Positions 1-8,520 of a stretch of DNA of 64,000 nucleotides are shown here, in pieces. Location of the stretch: the NCBI RefSeq assembly GCF_023822005.2, contig NZ_CP098806.1, positions 3,224,001 to 3,288,000 on the forward strand, given 5' to 3'. A model generated the notes under the pieces. It saw only the letters and a program-made list of their open reading frames with translations. It ran no database searches and was not told where the DNA came from. Origin of the DNA: Dyadobacter fanqingshengii (lineage in GTDB: Bacteria; Bacteroidota; Bacteroidia; Cytophagales; Spirosomataceae). The position numbers and the translations under genes are program-made. How positions within the stretch are numbered: position 1 is the stretch's first letter; each line of letters starts with the position of its first letter.

Positions 1-1906
1 ATTCATCCGGGAAATGGCGGCTCGAAACGAATTCAAGTCCCGAAGTTGGCCTTACCCTGTGTTTTTCTTCAATCAGCTGAACCGATTTGTGGCTGGCTTC
101 TCCATAGCGCGGCAAGATCGAGCCCGGCATCATCCATCGCACGTCGGGACTGGAAGTTTCCGCAAAAAACGGCTGTCCCCATTCATCGAAAGCGATTCCC
201 CAAGGGTTAGGAATGGAAAGCTGCGCAGTGCGTTCCAGTTTTTTGCGCTGCGGTGTATATCTGTAAAAACCGCCGTTCGTCGCGCGTACAGGGCCATAAG
301 AGGTTTCCACATTGGTATGTAAAAATACGCCTTCACCCGAGTAAATGGCGCCTGATGGGTCCACAGTAAACGCATGGCTGTTGTGGTGCGTATCGTGGTC
401 GTCAAATCCGCTTAGCAGGATTTCATTTTTGTCCGCTTTATCATCCCCATTTGTGTCCGTATACAATTTCAGGTTGGTTCCCTGAGAAATGTACACGCCT
501 TCCGGCGCGATTTCAAAGCCGAGCGGCAAATGCAGGCCATCTGCAAAAACGGTTTGCTTATCCGCTTTCCCATCGCCATTTGTATCTTCCAGAATAATGA
601 TCTTATCGTCCGGTTTTGTATCTCCCGGCTTGTAATGCGGGTAACTTGGCATGGTCGCGATCCAGAGACGGCCTTTGTTATCGAAGGACATCTGCATAGG
701 CTTCGCCAGGTCAGGAAATTCTTCTTCCGATGCAAAAAGCTCGATTTTATAGCCTTCCGGCACTTTCAGCTTGGCAAGCGCGTCTTTTCCATACAAGTAT
801 TCAAGGCTTCCGTTCTTTTCAGGATTGAAATTCGTCTTTACAGGAGGCAGTGGTTTTGTGTTTTTATCAGCCGCCGCGAGATCGGTTTTCTCCCCTTTTG
901 ACGCCGCGAGCCAGATTGCCTTATCCCGGATGTCCGTCATTTCACGAATCTTTTCAATTTCGGCAGGATAATTGTCCTGGCCAAAAGGGTTATAACGACG
1001 GCCATAAACGTGCACCCCGTTTGGAATTTTAAAATCGTTATGCCACATCCAGTTTTTCTCATCCACCGCATCGTGGACCAGTTTCCGGTTCGCTTCTGCC
1101 TTGGGTGATGCTTTGCCAAACACCTGATCGGCCAGCAGAACACCCAGTTTTTTATAACCCGCCGCATTCAATTGTGAACCGTCAATGGTCAGATCTTCTT
1201 TGCTATCGGCATACCATTGTTTTGAAGGTGTAAATGCGTCCACAAAAAGCACATTGTTTTTGGCAGCAATTTCCTTCATGCCTTTTGTGTAAAGCGCCAG
1301 GTTTTCATTTTCCTTTTTGCCGTTAGGGAGATCCAGCTTTGCCGAAAGATCTTCAAAAGCGATGGGCGAAACGATAGCCAGCTGGGGCGCTGCGGTTCCA
1401 TTGTATTTCTGGCTCAATGTGTATTTGATAAACGCATCCAGCTCGGCTTTGTAATTTTCAAGCCCTTCCTTTCCCTGAAATGATTCATTGTAGCCAAAAA
1501 AAGCAATGATAACATCCGTTTTCAGGCGGGTTAACCATTGATCCGGCGTTTCGAAATGCCCTTCACTTTGCGATGGATTTGCGTACTCGGTCTGAAATTT
1601 CTCTGCGCCCGGAAATGCCCAGGGTGAATTGCGGCTCGCGTGCGGCCTGAAACCCGGCGTGTCGCCTCCATCGCACATATTGCGAATATAGAGCATGTCC
1701 TCGGGATAGCGGACCTGCAATTCCGTTTCGAAATTGTCGTAGTTCATCATCCTGGAACCCAGGTTGTTCCCCAGCAAAACAATGCGGGAGCCTTTCTTAA
1801 TGGGAATGGATGCAGATTGGTTGAATTTGAAAGCACTGAAAGCGATAATGATCAGTCCGAACACTATGAGCGATATGTGTATACTGATTTTTTTGGGTTT
1901 AGACAT
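1..1906 (-). CDS. SGNH-like plus PVC-type beta-propeller protein, C-terminus cut by window edge
   Basis: The ATG at 1906 opens a frame that stays open to the window edge, giving 635 visible codons. Residues 1-30 hold an N-terminal hydrophobic anchor or signal. Residues about 40-265 form an SGNH/GDSL-hydrolase-like domain. After a linker, residues about 380 to the edge look like the N-terminal propeller of PVC-type heme-binding (CxxCH) membrane proteins, with calcium-style loops such as DTNGDGKAD. A c-type heme and HEAT repeats may follow beyond the edge, but they are not visible. Oddly, SGNH block I reads GNN (46-48) instead of GDS, and block V reads DGSQLN (242-247) with Gln where the catalytic His is expected. 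Block III is GYNE (138-141). Hydrolase activity is therefore doubtful. It lies 46 bp downstream of the ThuA-like gene on the same strand, so co-transcription is plausible. Confidence 0.8.
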   Translation of the reverse strand, partial: MSKPKKISIHISLIVFGLIIIAFSAFKFNQSASIPIKKGSRIVLLGNNLGSRMMNYDNFETELQVRYPEDMLYIRNMCDGGDTPGFRPHASRNSPWAFPGAEKFQTEYANPSQSEGHFETPDQWLTRLKTDVIIAFFGYNESFQGKEGLENYKAELDAFIKYTLSQKYNGTAAPQLAIVSPIAFEDLSAKLDLPNGKKENENLALYTKGMKEIAAKNNVLFVDAFTPSKQWYADSKEDLTIDGSQLNAAGYKKLGVLLADQVFGKASPKAEANRKLVHDAVDEKNWMWHNDFKIPNGVHVYGRRYNPFGQDNYPAEIEKIREMTDIRDKAIWLAASKGEKTDLAAADKNTKPLPPVKTNFNPEKNGSLEYLYGKDALAKLKVPEGYKIELFASEEEFPDLAKPMQMSFDNKGRLWIATMPSYPHYKPGDTKPDDKIIILEDTNGDGKADKQTVFADGLHLPLGFEIAPEGVYISQGTNLKLYTDTNGDDKADKNEILLSGFDDHDTHHNSHAFTVDPSGAIYSGEGVFLHTNVETSYGPVRATNGGFYRYTPQRKKLERTAQLSIPNPWGIAFDEWGQPFFAETSSPDVRWMMPGSILPRYGEASHKSVQLIEEKHRVRPTSGLEFVSSRHFPDE

Positions 1907-1952
1907 TTCGGTTGGTAAACTTTAAGTGGGGATTCAGGATGTATTCTTTCGA

Positions 1953-2828
1953 TTATTTTGCCTCTCTATACTGAACATTAATGTCCATTTTGCCTTTCCA
2001 TTTCGGGATTTTCAAACCCAATTCCCAATGTATGGCGTTGATAACCAGCTTTTGAAACGATTCGATCTTAAAATCGTCCGGATGGCCCAATGTGGTCATG
2101 AATATTTTGGCACCAAATGAATTGGTCCCGGTCCAGGCAACCGGGTTTTCAACTGCTTCTTTGTCGGGATCGACAGATTTGCCCATTAATAATAATGTAG
2201 AACCTTTGGTAGGATAATCCGGGAGCACTCTGTAAAGCCAGGATCTTGCGTGAAAAGGCGTGGTAACTCCTGTCAGGATCGGATTTTTGGCCTGATCGGG
2301 AATGGTTGTCACATCCGTGCTGCTCTTATGCCCGTAATGTGTATGCTTGGCAGCGCCGCCCCAGCCCGGAGGCGAGTTTAATGCGAATTCGCCAAACGCA
2401 TTCCATTTTTCATTTTCATTTCCTTTGGGATAATTAAATGCATGCGTCGTGGTCCGGAAGCCCATCAATGGCTTTTTGGTTTTCAGGTAAGCGTCGATAA
2501 AAGCAAGTTGTTCTTTGGGAAGCTGTCGCCAGCGAAGATAAAAAACGGCAAGATCGGCATCTTTCAAAGCTTCCAGACCGGGAATGTCGTTTTCGCTGTT
2601 AGGGCCGGGATAGGCTTTCAGCACAATGGTTTTCATCCCGTAATTCTTTTCCAGTTCGGCGGCGATGAGCGGCAATGTTTCTTCCCCGCTGTATTCATGA
2701 TCGCCGGTCACGAACACGACCACCGGCTTCTTGTTTTTGTTGGCAGATTGGGCAAATGTTGCGTGGCCAAGCATTAAAACGCCGAACAACAATGCGAAGG
2801 AGAAAAAGCAACGCTTAATTACATGCAT
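1953..2828 (-). CDS. Secreted ThuA-like domain protein
   Basis: This 291-residue protein starts with a signal peptide ending near ATFAQ (residues 1-27). The rest is one ThuA-like, class I glutamine amidotransferase-fold domain. Recognisable segments are VVFVTGDHEYSGEE at the start of the fold, DLAVFYLRWRQLP, GFRTTTHAF, and the late block VENPVAWTGTNSFGAKIFMTTLGHPDDF near residues 225-260. ThuA proteins are associated with trehalose and other sugar metabolism in Bacteroidota, but their reaction is not settled. It precedes the SGNH/PVC protein by 46 bp on the same strand, a pairing that suggests periplasmic sugar processing. Family assignment is firm; substrate is unknown. Confidence 0.88.
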   Translation of the reverse strand: MHVIKRCFFSFALLFGVLMLGHATFAQSANKNKKPVVVFVTGDHEYSGEETLPLIAAELEKNYGMKTIVLKAYPGPNSENDIPGLEALKDADLAVFYLRWRQLPKEQLAFIDAYLKTKKPLMGFRTTTHAFNYPKGNENEKWNAFGEFALNSPPGWGGAAKHTHYGHKSSTDVTTIPDQAKNPILTGVTTPFHARSWLYRVLPDYPTKGSTLLLMGKSVDPDKEAVENPVAWTGTNSFGAKIFMTTLGHPDDFKIESFQKLVINAIHWELGLKIPKWKGKMDINVQYREAK

Positions 2829-2996
2829 GGTGAAGAAATTTAGGACTGAATCTGGACTGTAGAAATATAATGTAAATAACCCGATAAACTACTGTCTTCC
2901 TATTGAAGACTGATTCATCCCATTTTTCCCTTACTTTTTCATAGAACTTTACAACATTGGCATAAAAAACCAGAGAATGCATTCAGCAAGAGCCTT

Positions 2997-3668
2997 TTAA
3001 AAAAAACTGAATCCAACAGAAAATGAGAACCTGGAAAGGTCTACGCTGTCGTCTTTGGACAGATGAAGCGTTTCTGTACTGAAGTCTGTTTTACGCTGCA
3101 GACGGTAAATGGCGCCCATCATGGCGGAACCGGTGAGGTTTAGCGCAAATTTTTGGGTAAAACGGTGTTCAAATCCTACGCTAACGCCCCAGCCCATTGT
3201 TTTACCATTGAATATGAATTGATTGTCGCCCGCCTGCGTTCGGTTGCGGTAAGGCTGGTAACCGAGCAAAAATGAAGTTAAAACGGCATTTCTGGGGTTT
3301 TTCATGACAGCCTTGTGAATGATCTCTCCACCCAGGAACTGGATTGCGACATCTTCCGTCAGTTCATTTTCCTGGCTGGCTTTGCTCTGATAACGATCGT
3401 ATTTGACGCCGAAGCCCACTTTTCTCCAAGGAAAATAGGCCACTTCGCCGCCATAAGAAATGCCTGATTTGAAGTCTTTAATGTATCGCTCCCGCTCCGC
3501 ACTGATCTTTCGCCCCGACCTGAAAACGCGCTGACCATAACCACCATTGACACCAAACTTCCACTTGGAGTCTGCCGACTGCAACTCCTTTTTTGCCGTT
3601 TCCTGTGCATGCAGGTGCATGCATGGCAAGCATGTGAGCAGGAGCAAAATGATTGTTATTCTCTTCAT
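2997..3668 (-). CDS. Small outer-membrane beta-barrel-like protein of unknown function
   Basis: A 223-residue protein with a signal peptide (MKRITIILLLLTCLPCMHLHAQ) followed by alternating amphipathic strands and Gly/aromatic turns. Examples are YGGEVAYFPWRKVGFGVKYD and WGVSVGFEHRFTQKFALNLTG. It ends in a terminal aromatic (SFSVGFSFF), as expected for a BamA-inserted outer-membrane barrel of about 8-10 strands. I do not recognise a specific family. It lies between the PAP2-like gene (gap 80 bp) and the ThuA gene (gap 168 bp), all on the minus strand. The 168-bp gap holds no recognisable gene. Confidence 0.7.
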   Translation of the reverse strand: MKRITIILLLLTCLPCMHLHAQETAKKELQSADSKWKFGVNGGYGQRVFRSGRKISAERERYIKDFKSGISYGGEVAYFPWRKVGFGVKYDRYQSKASQENELTEDVAIQFLGGEIIHKAVMKNPRNAVLTSFLLGYQPYRNRTQAGDNQFIFNGKTMGWGVSVGFEHRFTQKFALNLTGSAMMGAIYRLQRKTDFSTETLHLSKDDSVDLSRFSFSVGFSFF

Positions 3669-3748
3669 TACGTGAGTAAGCCTGAATGCACGGTTCCAAA
3701 ACTACTGATTTAGCAGCAAAAATGGGCGGCCTATAATTCTGATATTTG

Positions 3749-5068
3749 TCAAATGGCCGGTTTTACTCCATTTGCCTTCAATTTTTCCACTATAAAATTC
3801 CCGATCGCTTTGCCTTGGCTCTGACCGTTTTCAATAGCGTCGCGGTAATGGATGCCGCCGTAAAGCCTGGAAATAGCAGCTTCCTCCGCCGCCTGCCTGA
3901 ACGATTTGAAATCACGTGTTGGCAGATCAAAAATAACTTCCGTATCATCACGGAAAGCAAAGTTATCGCCCAAAAGATAGGTTAATGTTTCCGAAACGGC
4001 AGTGGAAATGACGCTATGCCCGCTGGTATATTCCGGAAAAGGTGGTGTTTGCAGCAGCGGCTGCCACTTTTGATCAATGTAACGCGTGATGACCGTCTCG
4101 GGCCGGACGCGGCTGCTGCGGTATTTTTCGTCCCAGCAGCTGATGAACGAATCCATTAATGTTGCCGCGGCTAAGGCATGGATCATAATGCCTTTATCCA
4201 GATCCAGGCCTGCTTTGGTGGTGGCAATGCTGGTAATGTTCATCCAATGTCCGCCCGGACTTATTTTTTTAAAACCAATGGACATATGACCGGATGTGTT
4301 GATCGCAAACGGATTGCAATCCCAGTAGGATGCGATAAAGCGCTCTTTTTCAGACAGATTTCTGCCTACATGATACACTTCCTTTGAAAGTTTGTAGAAT
4401 TCGCTGGTGCTGTCCTTGCTGAATTCAACCGGCGGTTTGGGCACAAATTGGTTGCAGGAGTCAATCAGGATCGGCCGGATCGTTTTCCAATGCGGTTCAA
4501 TGCCCTCCATATATCCCGGCGGCGTTGGATACCAATATGCTTCGCCTTTTTTAGGCCTGTAACGCAACCTTGTGCTTAATTTCAGGTAACCGTCCGTGTT
4601 GGCATGGGTCACTATTTTCTTCGCCACTTCCTGTGCAACAGCGATTGCATCGTCAATGGTTTTTTGCGAATGTCCTTCCCTAAGCAATGCAATGATGAGC
4701 TTTTTCTGGTCTTCTTCCAGCATATAGCCAGAGGGAAGAATCAGCCTGCCCGTTTCCAGAATGCAGTACAGCGCAGCGATCTGATAATTGTAACCAGCCT
4801 GGGCTGTAATGGCAACGGGCTGAATGTTTGGGATAAACTTTGTAGGAGATACAATTTGCTTGTTGTGTTGCGCCACAATCTCATAGGCTCCCATGAGGCA
4901 ATGCGTGTAAAACCGGCTTGCCGCCGGCGGGTTCACCACGTCGTGGATCATGACCATCGTGATGGAAAAAACGGCAGGCTGCAAATGTGTCCGCAGTTCT
5001 GCCTTCGTTTTTTGTGCCACCGCGATCTGGCTCAACAGCAAGGCCAATATTAAAAATAAACGGATCAC
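3749..5068 (-). CDS. PAP2 / vanadium-dependent haloperoxidase-like exported protein
   Basis: A 439-residue protein starting with GTG at 5068. The signal peptide is MIRLFLILALLLSQIAVAQ. The C-terminal third carries the vanadate/phosphate-binding signature of the PAP2-haloperoxidase superfamily: a KX6RP motif (KYRSSRVRP, near 317-325), YTSGHS near 347-352 in place of PSGH, and SRLYGGIHYRD near 399-409 supplying the SRX5H part. The acidic residue after the His is one position closer than in the canonical HX3D. The N-terminal helical region is typical of bacterial haloperoxidase-like proteins rather than membrane phosphatases. The GTG start overlaps the TGA of the upstream FG-GAP/ASPIC gene (GTGA), implying translational coupling. 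Whether it is a haloperoxidase or a phosphatase cannot be told from sequence alone. Confidence 0.85.
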   Translation of the reverse strand: MIRLFLILALLLSQIAVAQKTKAELRTHLQPAVFSITMVMIHDVVNPPAASRFYTHCLMGAYEIVAQHNKQIVSPTKFIPNIQPVAITAQAGYNYQIAALYCILETGRLILPSGYMLEEDQKKLIIALLREGHSQKTIDDAIAVAQEVAKKIVTHANTDGYLKLSTRLRYRPKKGEAYWYPTPPGYMEGIEPHWKTIRPILIDSCNQFVPKPPVEFSKDSTSEFYKLSKEVYHVGRNLSEKERFIASYWDCNPFAINTSGHMSIGFKKISPGGHWMNITSIATTKAGLDLDKGIMIHALAAATLMDSFISCWDEKYRSSRVRPETVITRYIDQKWQPLLQTPPFPEYTSGHSVISTAVSETLTYLLGDNFAFRDDTEVIFDLPTRDFKSFRQAAEEAAISRLYGGIHYRDAIENGQSQGKAIGNFIVEKLKANGVKPAI

Positions 5069-8000
5069 TTTGCTCTTTTATAAAATTGTAATGACTGGTT
5101 AAATGCACCGATAACCAGACAGGGTTCATTGTTAATGTCAATTTGAATACAGGACTTCACGTCACCAACGACAGACAATCCCGAAAGCGGCTGGGCTATG
5201 TAGGCGAACCCGCCTTTACCGTCCCCCGCCAGCACACAGCCATAATTGGCATCCATACTCCCGATTTTCAGCCGGTTATCCGTCTTATTTCCCAATAAAA
5301 GCAGATCGGTTTTCCCGTCCTGATTATAGTCGCCGGAAGCGATCATGGTTACCGGCGCGAACTGTGCGTGAACGGGTAAGGGTTGTTTTTCAAACATTCC
5401 GTTTTTGTTCAGAAAGCACATGGAGCGCATTTCTGTCACTTCCAGTTTGGTTGCATTGCTCAGGTCCTCTGCGGAAAACATATTGTTGATCGAAGCATTT
5501 GCATAGTCCTTATAGTAGGGAAATTTCTTGCGCATGGGGTAGATCTGATCATTGAGTTCATCGCGGCTTACAAAGGGATAGGATTTTCCCTGCACATAAA
5601 AGCTGAAAAACGGGTCAATGGAGCCGTTTTTGTCAAAATCCGCATAATACAGTTCTGCGGGCTCTTTTTCGGATGCTTTGATTTGCGAATTCAAGCCCAT
5701 GTTCCCGGCTACAATGTCAAGCTTTCCGTCCTGATCCAGATCACTGATAAATAATGACGACCAGAAACCGGACTCTTCGCGTTTGAAAAACTTCAATGTG
5801 TTGTCTGTGAAATCATTATTATTGAATGAAAAAACCTTGATAGGCATCATTTCCCCGCAAATAACCAGCTCAACATTTCCGTCCGCATCCAAATCCGCCC
5901 ACTGCGCATCCGTTACCATGCCTATTTTGAAAAATGGCGAATCCTTCACCTTATAGTTGCCTTTTCCATCATTGATCAGCAAGTAGGAAACGGGTGTTTC
6001 GGGATAACGGCCAGGGATAATGCGGCCGCCGACAAACAAATCCTGATCTCCGTCTTTATCAAAATCAAATGCGCGGACGCAGGATTTGCTGCTGGATTTC
6101 AGGTTGGGCAGAGACAAAACGGACAGGTTAAGCTTGCCTTTTCCGTCGTTCAGATACATTTCGTCCTGTAACGAAATGGTGTTTGGCTCAAACATGGAAT
6201 AACCGCCTTTGGCCACATACAGGTCGTCAAAACCATCGCCATTTGCATCAAAGAAAATAGCGGAAGTGGCCGCTGAAATATTCTCGTCACCGACCGCAAA
6301 ATCAGGCATTTCCCTGAATGTTCCGTCCTTTTGCTGCAACCAGATTCTGGCTTGTTTGTTTTGATCTCCGCTCACGAAAACATCCTCCAAACCATCTTTA
6401 TTCACATCACCTTTCGCCACAATCGGGCCAGTCTGTGAATACATGGTCAACATTAACGGCTGCCGTTTGAAATCATTTTCATTGAAACCCTCGTGCTGAT
6501 AGGCAATGCTGCTGTTCTGTTTTTGAAAGATAGGCGCCATTTTTTTTGCTGCTAATGGCTTTACATTCGCTTTCCCGGATTTTTCAAGGACCAACAACTG
6601 GTTTGTTTTCACCTCTTTCAGCAACTCAGTCGCACCGTCCGGCCAGATCACTTTCACGGAATCAATGGAAGTTATTTTTTCCATCCCAAAATGCAGCCTT
6701 GTGGGTGTGCACGACAGGTAACCGCGGTTGGGATTGACTTCCTGATATTGCTGTGTGCCTTTTGAATAAGTATAAACCTTGGCCCCTACTGCATTTCCGT
6801 TGGCCCCTTTGTCTTTGAGCTTAATCTGAAACCAGGCATTGCCCGCTTGCTCCTGCCCCATGTTTTGGTATACAAAAGCGGGATCATTAATGTTGTTTAC
6901 CACCAGATCCAGGTCGCCGTCGTTATCCAGATCTGTGTAAACCGCACCGCTGGAAATAGCGGGTTGCGCCATTCCCCACGGCTCCTGCATTTTGGTGAAG
7001 GTAAGATCTTTGTTATTTCTGAAAATATAGCTCGCCAGCTTGGTAGAAGGCATTGCCCGGATCAGGTCCATCAATTGAAACGGCTCCTTATCCACTGCCC
7101 TTCTGATTTTGTAATCGCCCCAATATTTGAGAAAATCCTTATTGGTATAATCCCTTAAATAACCATTGGAAACGAAAAGATCCTTATAACCATCATTGTC
7201 AAAATCCGCGAGCAGCGGACTCCAACTCCAATCCGTGTTCGACACGCCTGAATACTGGGCAATCTCGCTGAATGTGCCGTCTCCATTGTTGAGCTGCAAC
7301 ATGTTGCGCATGTATTGCTTGTGCAGTTTCTGGTTCATCATGAGCTCAAATGCTTCATAATTTTCCTGCAACTGCAATAATTTCTGTCGCTGGTTGTCTT
7401 CGGGCAGCATATCCAGCGACATGACGTCGGGCAAGCCGTCATTGTTGAAATCAGCAATGTCGATCCCCATCGAGAATTGCGCTAAATGTCTGAAATACTG
7501 TTGGGTAACGTCACTGAATGTGCCGTCTTGATTGTTGATATATAGATAATCCGACTCGTTGTAATCGTTGGTCACGTAAATGTCTTGCCAGCCGTCCTGG
7601 TTCACGTCCGCAATGGCCATACCCAGCCCGAATGTGAGCGGATACTGGTGAATACCAGCCTTTTGGGTAACTTCCTTAAATTTGTTTTTTTGATTTTCAA
7701 ATAGTTTGTTGCCTGCGAGCATGTCCGTTTCCTGCTTGAACTTTGCAAGCTCCATATTGTCAATTTTCTTGACGCTATGATTCAAAAGCATCATATCCAG
7801 GTCGCCGTCGTTGTCGTAGTCAAAAAATGCCGCTTGTGTGCTGTAACTGATATTATCCAAGCCATACTCGGCGGCTTGTTCCAGGAATTTGAGATTTCCC
7901 TGATTGATGAAAAGCTGGTTCTTGCGTTTTTCATCGTCCACTTTGCCTGAGTAGCAAATGTAAATGTCCAGCAGGCCGTCGCCGTTCACATCGGCCATGG

Positions 8001-8379
8001 TAACGCCCGTTTTCCAGCCGCCCTTCCGACCTTCCAAACCTTTTCCCGCTGAATTCGTAATGTCTTTGAATTTCAAAGCCTGCCCTTTTGTCCCTCCCAG
8101 GTTAATATAAAGCTTATTCGGCCCCATGTTTGAGGTGAAGAAAAGATCTTCGAAACCATCATTGTTGATGTCACCGACCGCCACGCCGCCGCCGTTGTAA
8201 AAATATTCATACGACATCACATTCTGGCCTTCATCTTCAATGATCGAATTGACGAAGGTAATGCCCGTTTGTTTGGCAGGAAGCAATTGAAACAATGGCC
8301 GCTGCGCTCTGACCGCAGCAAGTTGAACAGTCAGAAACAATACAAAAACCAGGTAACGAGTGGGCTTTTTTGTATGCAT
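5065..8379 (-). CDS. Exported FG-GAP/VCBS beta-propeller protein with ASPIC/UnbV domain (CRTAC1-like), copy 1
   Basis: The best start is ATG 8379, giving 1104 residues. It places a clean signal peptide (MHTKKPTRYLVFVLFLTVQL, then AAVRAQ) at the N-terminus. The frame extends upstream to a TTG at 8466, but that adds a non-signal-like leader. At least a dozen calcium-type DxDxDG loops are visible, for example DINNDGFED, DVNGDGLLD, DYDNDGDLD, DFDNDGYKD, DLDNDGDLD, DFDKDGDQD and DLDQDGKLD. They form two propeller blocks on either side of an ASPIC/UnbV domain at about residues 530-596 (RGYLS...RLHFG, then VIWPDG). A conserved SRDEL...Q motif follows near 936-950. Unlike its two paralogues here it has no lipobox. 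It follows a SusCD pair and a hairpin, and its TGA overlaps the GTG of the PAP2-like gene. A surface or periplasmic binding role is inferred. Confidence 0.9.
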   Translation of the reverse strand: MHTKKPTRYLVFVLFLTVQLAAVRAQRPLFQLLPAKQTGITFVNSIIEDEGQNVMSYEYFYNGGGVAVGDINNDGFEDLFFTSNMGPNKLYINLGGTKGQALKFKDITNSAGKGLEGRKGGWKTGVTMADVNGDGLLDIYICYSGKVDDEKRKNQLFINQGNLKFLEQAAEYGLDNISYSTQAAFFDYDNDGDLDMMLLNHSVKKIDNMELAKFKQETDMLAGNKLFENQKNKFKEVTQKAGIHQYPLTFGLGMAIADVNQDGWQDIYVTNDYNESDYLYINNQDGTFSDVTQQYFRHLAQFSMGIDIADFNNDGLPDVMSLDMLPEDNQRQKLLQLQENYEAFELMMNQKLHKQYMRNMLQLNNGDGTFSEIAQYSGVSNTDWSWSPLLADFDNDGYKDLFVSNGYLRDYTNKDFLKYWGDYKIRRAVDKEPFQLMDLIRAMPSTKLASYIFRNNKDLTFTKMQEPWGMAQPAISSGAVYTDLDNDGDLDLVVNNINDPAFVYQNMGQEQAGNAWFQIKLKDKGANGNAVGAKVYTYSKGTQQYQEVNPNRGYLSCTPTRLHFGMEKITSIDSVKVIWPDGATELLKEVKTNQLLVLEKSGKANVKPLAAKKMAPIFQKQNSSIAYQHEGFNENDFKRQPLMLTMYSQTGPIVAKGDVNKDGLEDVFVSGDQNKQARIWLQQKDGTFREMPDFAVGDENISAATSAIFFDANGDGFDDLYVAKGGYSMFEPNTISLQDEMYLNDGKGKLNLSVLSLPNLKSSSKSCVRAFDFDKDGDQDLFVGGRIIPGRYPETPVSYLLINDGKGNYKVKDSPFFKIGMVTDAQWADLDADGNVELVICGEMMPIKVFSFNNNDFTDNTLKFFKREESGFWSSLFISDLDQDGKLDIVAGNMGLNSQIKASEKEPAELYYADFDKNGSIDPFFSFYVQGKSYPFVSRDELNDQIYPMRKKFPYYKDYANASINNMFSAEDLSNATKLEVTEMRSMCFLNKNGMFEKQPLPVHAQFAPVTMIASGDYNQDGKTDLLLLGNKTDNRLKIGSMDANYGCVLAGDGKGGFAYIAQPLSGLSVVGDVKSCIQIDINNEPCLVIGAFNQSLQFYKRAK

Positions 8380-8474
8380 TAAGCTATTTTGACTGTTAGG
8401 AGAGGAAGATATTCGTAAAATAAAAAACTCCAACGAAAGGTTGAAGTTAAAACTTAGTGCAATCAATTTGTTTG

Positions 8475-8509
8475 AAAGCGGTAAGAAAATTTACATTTCT
8501 TACCGCTTT
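8475..8509 (-). terminator. Hairpin between susD copy 1 and FG-GAP/ASPIC copy 1
   Basis: A perfect 14-bp stem (8475-8488 with 8496-8509) closes a 7-nt loop. It lies 12 bp beyond the SusD stop on the minus strand. The following minus-strand sequence is only moderately T-rich, so it may be a partial terminator or a processing/stability hairpin that lowers expression of the propeller gene relative to SusCD. Confidence 0.65.
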
Positions 8510-8520
8510 AATTTCATTTT

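Noticed and set aside
130..1167. Several short minus-strand frames at the left end
   Set aside because: They lie in other frames of the long open SGNH/PVC gene, which reads without stops from 1906 to the window edge and carries clear domain motifs.
2889..2915. Short GTCTTC/GAAGAC inverted repeat after the beta-barrel gene
   Set aside because: The stem is only 6 bp with no following T-run, so it is not called as a terminator.
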